Shown here piece after piece: positions 58,900-64,000 of a DNA stretch of 64,000 nt. The first letter of the stretch is position 1. Every line of letters begins with the position of its first letter. The notes under the pieces were generated by a model, which was not told the DNA's origin, searched no databases, and saw only the letters and a list, made by a program, of their open reading frames with translations. The DNA is from Anaerolineales bacterium (GTDB taxonomy: Bacteria; Chloroflexota; Anaerolineae; 4572-78; J111), in assembly GCA_020634935.1 (NCBI GenBank), contig JACKAT010000005.1, positions 1-64,000 on the forward strand, read 5' to 3'. The position numbers were made by a program, and so were the translations under genes.

Positions 58900-61686
58900 C
58901 TACAACAAGCGCCAAGTCGCCCCGCCATCGACACTTTTGTAGAGACCTGAGCCGGTGGCGGCCAGAACCACATCCGGGTTGGTCGGATGGACGATTATTC
59001 TTTTCACGTAGTAAGGGTAGCCTGTATCCGGGTTGACGGTCATATTGCTGTTGATACTGAACCACGTATCGCCGTCGTCGATGCTTTTGAACACCCCTTT
59101 AGCCAGCGGATTGCTTTCATAACCACTGCCGGCATAAACAATGTTAGGACTGCTGGGAGCATAGGCCAGCGCCGAGTAAATGGAATCGGCGCCGCCGTAA
59201 ATCAGACCGTCGCTCACCGAGTGGAACTCAAACCCGTCGGTCGATTTAGCAATGGCGCTGTGGGCAGCATTGACGCCGACCAAATAGACATTGGGCTGAG
59301 TCGGATGAGCCACCAGGCTAAACGCACCCTCGCCGGTGTTAAAGGGCAGGCCAATAAAGTTCCGCCCGCCGTCGGTCGATTTATAGAGCGACCCGGCCGT
59401 ACCGGCTACGTAAATGGTCTCCGAATCAAATGGATCGATCACAATCTGATTTAACTGTGAACCGCCCAGATCGCGCCCGTAGCCATCCGAGACCCACGTC
59501 TCGCCGCCGTCGGTCGAGACCACCAATGTTTCGCCGATACCGCCAAATAGAGTATCGGGTTTAGTCGGATGAACTACCAGTTCATTGACCGACCGGTTGG
59601 CCGAGGCCAGCCCATCGGATCGAAGATCCCAGGTGTTACCGCCATCAGTCGATTTGAGAACCGCGTTCCAGGTCGGCGCGTATAGGCGGGTAGGATTGCT
59701 GGGGTCGATGGTTAGACCGGTGAGACCGGTCCCATCGACATTTAATTTTAACCACGGTCCCTCGCCCCCGGACACGCTTTTGAAGATGCCCATCCCTTTG
59801 ACCACGGTGTAGACCTCGTTGGGATTGCGAGGGTTAAAATCGACATCGATCACTTCTTTAGCCCCAATTTGAGCCACAGTTTCCCCCGCAGTCACTGGAA
59901 TCGCGGTTGGTTCAGCGGCGGTAGGTTCAGATGGGTCGGGTTCAGTGGTGGGCGGCGACAGTTGCACTGCCGTGGTGGCTGTTGCGGCCACCCGCGGTGG
60001 TGAAATCGTATCGGTTCGGGTGATGACATCGCCCAAGGCCGAGCGGAAGGGCGGCGTTGGCGTGGCGATCGGCGAAATGGTCTCCGGGGCAGTTTCGGTT
60101 TCGGCGGTACCGACCACCTCATCAACCGAGTTATCAGGCTGAACCTCCTGGGAGGTTTGTCCCGTCAAAGGCGCAAATTCCTCTTGGCCCTGATCGGCGG
60201 CTGATTGACCGGAGTTGGGTTCATCAGCCGCCAACCCGGCTCGATACCACCAAAAACCGCCCACTGTCAGACCACCGCAAAAGAAGAACAGCACAATGGC
60301 TAATATTGGCCATAAGAGCCGCCGCCAGGGATGAGCCGGCACGCGAGGTTGGGACAAATCCACTACTCTTTCCGCATCGATGATCTCGGACGGGGTGAGA
60401 TCAACCGGCGGGGCCGTGGTATTGGCGTCGCCAGCCGGTATAGCTACGACTTGGTGGGAAACCACATTAGCAGGTTCAGTGGTGGTCACGTAAAATCGGG
60501 CTGAGCCGATGGTTAACGTATCGCCTTGACCGACCGGCTGCCAGACCTGGGGTAGAGGCCGATTGTCTAAAAAAGTCCCGTTGGCGCTGTCTAGGTCGAG
60601 CACCAAACACCGATCGCCGGCTAACCGGACTTGCGCGTGCTCGCGAGAAACAGACTGATCGTCCACCACAATATCCGCTTTGGGCGAACGGCCAATGACC
60701 AGGGGTTTAGCGCCAAGCTTATAGCCCTGCCCCAAGGGATCGACCAGCCAATATTTAGCTGTATCGGACGGTGGATCAAGTATTATCTCCCCCATTAAGG
60801 TCGCATCGTCATCAACATCTGGTTTTCGCTTGCTAAACACGGTTGAGTCTTCAATTATACGGGCAGACGAGAGTCCGGTCAGGATGGTTTCTAAGCGCTG
60901 CTGCCACAGCCCCACGGTTTCCGGGCGATCCTCCGGTTTAAGCTGCATGGCGTGCAACACAGCCTGGGTAATCTGCGGGCTGAGGCTGGGATTGACCAGG
61001 TTGGGTGGATCGAACTTGACTTCGCCGGCGGTAAGATTAGTGCTACGTGGAGGCTTTTTAGCGGTTAGAATGGCATATAAGGTGGCTCCCAACGCATAGA
61101 TATCAGAGGCGGGGGTAGTTCCTTGGCCAGTATACTGCTCCGGGGGTGAAAAGCCTGAAGTAACACGGCGTGCGCCGCTTTCGGTTTTTTGCAAATCACC
61201 GGAAATTTCCTTGGCAATGCCAAAATCAACCAGAACGGCCCGGCCGACCGAGGTAATTTTGATATTTTGAGGTTTAATATCGCGATGGATCAGCGGCGGC
61301 GTCTGCATGTGCAAATAAGTAACCGCCTGGCAAATTTGAATCATATAATCCAGGGCCTGCGCTACGGGCAGGGGTCCTCCCTGATCAATGACAATTTGCC
61401 AAAGATTTTGGCCGTCGATAAAATCCATCACCAAGTACTGCTTGCCGCTAAAACTGAAATAGTGAATGACGCGGGGCAGGCCGGCATGCCGTAAACGAGC
61501 CAGGATCAAGGCTTCTCGCTTGAACTGGTCGATGTGTTCTGGTGTTTGTAGAATATTTTCTTTGATAGCAACCGGTATATTGAGGTTGGTATCGAAAGCC
61601 TTATAGATGGCCCCCATACCGCCTTGGGCCAGCAGCCCCTCAATCCGGTAGCGATTTTCCAAAATGGTATTTTCTTTAAGTGTCAT
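58900..61686 (-). CDS. transmembrane Ser/Thr protein kinase with FHA domain and BNR-like propeller (928 aa)
   Basis: Hanks-type kinase (about 12-275): Gly loop QGGMGAIYKAF, Lys42 in VAIKE, catalytic Asp136 in HRDIKPQN, and DFG. An FHA domain (about 325-395) has the GRS....D and SREHA motifs, and NGTFLDN. A single membrane helix lies at about 452-478, followed by a Thr/Pro/Glu-rich extracellular stalk (about 485-600). The C-terminal region (about 605-927) has repeated 'S.DGG.TW' motifs and 'P.NP..(V/I)Y..T' strands, a sortilin/Ycf48/BNR-like beta-propeller. The cytoplasmic FHA would bind the phosphorylated kinase or its targets. The propeller is placed to sense an outside ligand. The start ATG 61686 is followed by LKENTILENRYRI, as usual for this family. 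Confidence 0.93.
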   Translation of the reverse strand: MTLKENTILENRYRIEGLLAQGGMGAIYKAFDTNLNIPVAIKENILQTPEHIDQFKREALILARLRHAGLPRVIHYFSFSGKQYLVMDFIDGQNLWQIVIDQGGPLPVAQALDYMIQICQAVTYLHMQTPPLIHRDIKPQNIKITSVGRAVLVDFGIAKEISGDLQKTESGARRVTSGFSPPEQYTGQGTTPASDIYALGATLYAILTAKKPPRSTNLTAGEVKFDPPNLVNPSLSPQITQAVLHAMQLKPEDRPETVGLWQQRLETILTGLSSARIIEDSTVFSKRKPDVDDDATLMGEIILDPPSDTAKYWLVDPLGQGYKLGAKPLVIGRSPKADIVVDDQSVSREHAQVRLAGDRCLVLDLDSANGTFLDNRPLPQVWQPVGQGDTLTIGSARFYVTTTEPANVVSHQVVAIPAGDANTTAPPVDLTPSEIIDAERVVDLSQPRVPAHPWRRLLWPILAIVLFFFCGGLTVGGFWWYRAGLAADEPNSGQSAADQGQEEFAPLTGQTSQEVQPDNSVDEVVGTAETETAPETISPIATPTPPFRSALGDVITRTDTISPPRVAATATTAVQLSPPTTEPDPSEPTAAEPTAIPVTAGETVAQIGAKEVIDVDFNPRNPNEVYTVVKGMGIFKSVSGGEGPWLKLNVDGTGLTGLTIDPSNPTRLYAPTWNAVLKSTDGGNTWDLRSDGLASANRSVNELVVHPTKPDTLFGGIGETLVVSTDGGETWVSDGYGRDLGGSQLNQIVIDPFDSETIYVAGTAGSLYKSTDGGRNFIGLPFNTGEGAFSLVAHPTQPNVYLVGVNAAHSAIAKSTDGFEFHSVSDGLIYGGADSIYSALAYAPSSPNIVYAGSGYESNPLAKGVFKSIDDGDTWFSINSNMTVNPDTGYPYYVKRIIVHPTNPDVVLAATGSGLYKSVDGGATWRLL

Positions 61687-62012
61687 TTCTGATTCGCGTA
61701 ACTAATGCGTCAACAGGTGGTTATTATAGCATGAGAAGAAGCTAGGCGTTAAAATTTGAGTATCGGTCAAAAAAACTGAATCTTGAAACTTAAAGTTGCC
61801 AAATTTTTTTCATTTGTGATAAACTTTAGGCTTAATTTTACTCAGTACCCTTAAGTCAGTTTTTTCAATTTAATCGAGTAGTTAATTGGAGGCATAACGC
61901 CAGGCGCTGTCATTATTTACTTGGTCCGTTGATTGACGAAATAAGGGCTTTTAGTACGGCCCGGTCTAAGGCTTTGTTTCAAGAATTTGACGATTAGATA
62001 AGGGTAGGGAAA
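61687..62012. other. divergent spacer between kinase and ANTAR regulator; candidate promoter inside
   Basis: Contains TTGCCA (61796-61801) with GATAAA (61818-61823) or TAAACT (61820-61825) as possible -10 boxes for the plus-strand regulator. This would leave a long leader of about 180 bases. No small gene or known riboswitch was recognised in the leader. AGGG at 62005-62009 is the ribosome site of the regulator. The minus-strand promoter of the Ser/Thr kinase was not located. Confidence 0.4.
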
Positions 62013-62582
62013 ATGTCACGCGTAATTATAGCTGATGATGAAGCAGTAATTCGGATGGGATTGTCGCAGATGGTTTCTGCATTAGGCTATCATATAGCCG
62101 GCACTGCGGCTAACGGCGAAGAAGCCCTGGAAATGACCAAAAGTATTAAACCAGAATTGTTACTACTGGACATAAAAATGCCCCGGCTGGATGGGTTGAC
62201 TGTAGCTGAAACCTTGGCGCAAGAGATGCCTTTGCCCATTGTGATGCTAACGGCTTACAGCGAACGAAGCTTAATTGAGCGGGCGGCCAATGCCGCCGTG
62301 ATGGGTTATTTAGTCAAACCTATTCACGAAAAAAAGCTGGGGCCAACATTGGCCCTGGCCATCAACCGGTTTGAAATTATGCGCACCAAGGCTCAGGAGG
62401 CGTATCGATTACGTGGGCAGCTAGAAACCCGTAAATTGGTAGAAGCAGCCAAACAGATTCTTATTGCAACCGGTATCTCTGAAGCTGAAGCTTACAAACG
62501 TCTACAGATGACAGCCCGTCGCAAACGCTGTCCTATGCACCAAGTAGCGGAAGCGATTGTTGCGATCGGGGCAAAAATATAG
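62013..62582 (+). CDS. ANTAR-domain antitermination response regulator, AmiR/NasT type (189 aa)
   Basis: A receiver (1-120) has D8/D9, phospho-Asp53 in LLLLDIKMPRLDG, Thr in MLTAYSE, and Lys in GYLVKPIHE. A coiled segment leads to an ANTAR RNA-binding domain (about 130-185): LETRKLVEAAKQILIATGISEAEAYKRLQMTARRKR, then AEAIV. Phosphorylated ANTAR dimers bind twin hairpins in leader RNA and prevent an overlapping terminator. Directly downstream, and before an ammonium transporter gene, lies a leader with a terminator of that kind, so nitrogen-responsive antitermination is the likely role. No partner kinase is adjacent. Confidence 0.94.
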   Translation: MSRVIIADDEAVIRMGLSQMVSALGYHIAGTAANGEEALEMTKSIKPELLLLDIKMPRLDGLTVAETLAQEMPLPIVMLTAYSERSLIERAANAAVMGYLVKPIHEKKLGPTLALAINRFEIMRTKAQEAYRLRGQLETRKLVEAAKQILIATGISEAEAYKRLQMTARRKRCPMHQVAEAIVAIGAKI

Positions 62583-62637
62583 TACTTGTGCATAAATTCT
62601 CAAATCTTAAAATTTCCAAAAAAACTGTATCGCTTGC

Positions 62638-62666
62638 TTGACAAGAATTTAGAACTTTGGTAAGAT
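62638..62666 (+). promoter_or_regulatory. strong sigma-70 promoter of the ammonium transporter leader
   Basis: Perfect -35 TTGACA (62638-62643), exactly 17 bases, TAAGAT (62661-62666). A start near 62673 puts the terminator at 62708-62759 inside the transcript leader. Confidence 0.8.
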
Positions 62667-62696
62667 ACGCCCCAACAAAATAAAGACAGTATTAAA

Positions 62697-62759
62697 GAGC
62701 GGCCGCGAAGCCCTCAGTTTTGGAACAAAATTCCGCAACTGGGGGCTTTTTGTTTTTTT
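62697..62759 (+). terminator. leader terminator with overlapping alternative hairpin (putative ANTAR attenuator)
   Basis: The terminator pairs AAGCCCTCAGTT (62708-62719) with AACTGGGGGCTT (62737-62748), with one G-U pair, an inner GGAA/TTCC stem, and the tail TTTTTGTTTTTTT to 62759. A competing hairpin pairs GAG and GGC (62697-62703, C62700 bulged) with GCC and CTC (62710-62715) around the six-base loop CGCGAA. It uses the 5' arm of the terminator, so the two structures exclude each other. G at loop position 4 fits the ANTAR-target rule, but A at position 1 does not (it is C). A weak AT hairpin at 62679-62693 could be the first of the pair. Confidence 0.65.
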
Positions 62760-62819
62760 AGTCCAATGATAACCCTTAAGTAACCTTTTAATTTTAACTC
62801 ACAACAAGGAGAAGGGATT

Positions 62820-64000
62820 GTGATAAAACATCGTATCCTAAAAGCTTTACCTATTGCATTACTGCTAACTTTAGTAACCGCGAGCATCGCTTTCGCTCAA
62901 GACGAGATCACCGCCGACACAGTGGCCTACGCGGTGGACAATATTACCTTAATGATTGCGGCTGTATTGGTATTGTTTATGCAGGCCGGTTTTGCGATGG
63001 TCGAAGTCGGTTTCAATGCCAGTAAAAACTCGGTCAATATTCTTTTCAAGAACCTGATGGACATGGCCGTAGGGGCTCTGCTGTATTTCCTGATCGGTTA
63101 TGGCCTTATGTACGGAAGCGACATTACCGGCGGAGCTGGCTTCCTGGCCTGGGGTGGTTTTGGTATCGGTGGGGTAACAGCCGATCCGGTTGCCGGTAGT
63201 TTGAACCCTCAAGTTGACTGGCTCTTCCAGGTAGCTTTTGCCGCTACCGCCGCGACCATCGTTTCCGGGGCAGTGGCCGGTCGGATGCAGTTCCGGGCTT
63301 ACATTATTTACAGTATTGTCATTTCTGCCCTGATTTATCCGATTAGCGGTTTCTGGCAGTGGGGGGGCGGCTGGCTCAATGCGCTGGGGTTCCACGACTT
63401 CGCCGGTTCGCTGGTGGTGCACTCGGTCGGCGGCTTTGCTGGGTTAGCCGGAGCTATCATCTTAGGGCCTCGTATCGGCCGCTTCAATAAAGACGGCACA
63501 GCCAACCCCATGCCTGGTCACAACTTGACCTTCGCTACGCTGGGTGTTTTCATTCTCTTAATCGGCTGGTTTGGGTTCAACCCCGGCAGCCAGTTAGCCT
63601 TCGCCGGTGCTGTCAATACCGATGTGGTGATGCTGATTGCCACTAACACCATGCTGGCTGCTTGCGCCGGCTGCTGTTTTGCGCTAATATCCGGCTATTT
63701 TACGCTAGGCAAACCCGATCTGGGGATGGCGCTCAATGGGATGCTGGCCGGTCTAGTGGGGATTACTGCCAACTGCGACACAGTTAGCAATGTTTCAGCC
63801 ATTATCATCGGTCTTGTCGCCGGTATCTTGGTTGTCGTTGGAATCATGATCCTTGAAAAAGTTCGCATTGATGACCCGGTTGGGGCCTGGCCTGTTCATG
63901 GGCTATGCGGTATCTGGGGTGGCTTGGCTACCGGTATTTTTGGAACCGGCCAAAGCCTCGGCGCTCAAATTATCGGCTCTATTGCTATCCCGGTCTGGGC
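62820..64000 (+). CDS. amtB: ammonium transporter AmtB (right-truncated, 393 codons visible)
   Basis: The start is GTG 62820, with AAGGAG (62806-62811) eight bases upstream. A cleavable signal peptide (about 1-26, ending ASIAFAQ) is followed by the Amt core. Its motifs are the DFAGSLVVHSVGG signature with the pore His201, GWFGFNPGS containing the Phe-gate region, and VHGLCGIWGG with the second pore His360. The twin histidines, the Asp of DFAG and the Cys-rich helix (MLAACAGCCFALI) are in frame throughout, although no stop is reached before the window edge. Amt trimers conduct ammonium/ammonia under nitrogen limitation and are usually blocked by GlnK, whose gene is often next and would lie outside the window. 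Expression is probably controlled by the leader terminator and the ANTAR regulator upstream. Confidence 0.95.
   Translation, partial: MIKHRILKALPIALLLTLVTASIAFAQDEITADTVAYAVDNITLMIAAVLVLFMQAGFAMVEVGFNASKNSVNILFKNLMDMAVGALLYFLIGYGLMYGSDITGGAGFLAWGGFGIGGVTADPVAGSLNPQVDWLFQVAFAATAATIVSGAVAGRMQFRAYIIYSIVISALIYPISGFWQWGGGWLNALGFHDFAGSLVVHSVGGFAGLAGAIILGPRIGRFNKDGTANPMPGHNLTFATLGVFILLIGWFGFNPGSQLAFAGAVNTDVVMLIATNTMLAACAGCCFALISGYFTLGKPDLGMALNGMLAGLVGITANCDTVSNVSAIIIGLVAGILVVVGIMILEKVRIDDPVGAWPVHGLCGIWGGLATGIFGTGQSLGAQIIGSIAIPVW

Noticed and set aside
62949..63422. Minus-strand 157-residue frame
   Set aside because: Shadow of the in-frame amtB gene, whose protein is conserved throughout.

Overview
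The window looks like a chromosomal segment of a Chloroflexota (Anaerolineae-like) bacterium. This assignment is inferred from gene content, without any database search. The supporting signs are very long GAF/PAS sensor kinases, Pro/Thr-rich membrane-to-surface stalks, an Flp-type pilin, a surface protein with a sortase-like LPVTG tail, a Ser/Thr kinase with an extracellular propeller, and a giant beta-helix/Calx-beta surface protein. No rRNA, tRNA, CRISPR array, transposase, integrase or phage gene was seen.

Layout. 0-4.3 kb: the tail of an unidentified gene, an 804-residue FtsX-type ABC permease, then a CBS-domain protein and a universal stress protein in tandem. 4.3-23.3 kb (minus strand): a surface cluster. 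It holds an Flp pilin with an extra C-terminal domain, a 5,586-residue secreted protein (about eight beta-helix modules, two DUF11-like domains, ten Calx-beta repeats, five Ig-like modules, a CARDB-like end) and a smaller LPVTG-anchored protein. 23.6-31.2 kb: a NarL/DegS-type kinase and regulator pair, a tiny membrane protein, a pseudo-receiver, a membrane-anchored stalk protein and an MFS transporter.

31.2-56.4 kb (plus strand) is the core of the window: a signalling cluster of ten signalling genes plus maf, all on one strand and mostly close together or overlapping. It encodes two NtrB-like kinases, an OmpR/PhoB-type regulator, three stand-alone receivers, a 1,637-residue GAF/PAS array with no output domain, a 3,159-residue hybrid kinase (four PAS, about twelve GAF, HisKA, HATPase, two receivers), a threonine-synthase-like PLP enzyme fused to a receiver domain, a receiver-kinase with the receiver first, and Maf. 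The enzyme-receiver fusion, directly downstream of the giant hybrid kinase and carrying a receiver similar to the kinase's last one, is the best candidate for an undescribed system: phosphorelay control of an amino-acid enzyme.

56.4-64 kb: on the minus strand, the GTPase Der (stop codon overlapping that of maf), an AraC-HTH/O6-methylguanine methyltransferase fusion, and a Ser/Thr kinase with an FHA domain and a BNR-like propeller. On the plus strand, an ANTAR antitermination regulator precedes an ammonium transporter gene that runs off the right edge. The transporter leader has a strong promoter, then an intrinsic terminator that overlaps an alternative hairpin, as expected for ANTAR-controlled attenuation.

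All domain calls are read by eye from translated sequence. Residue boundaries are approximate.
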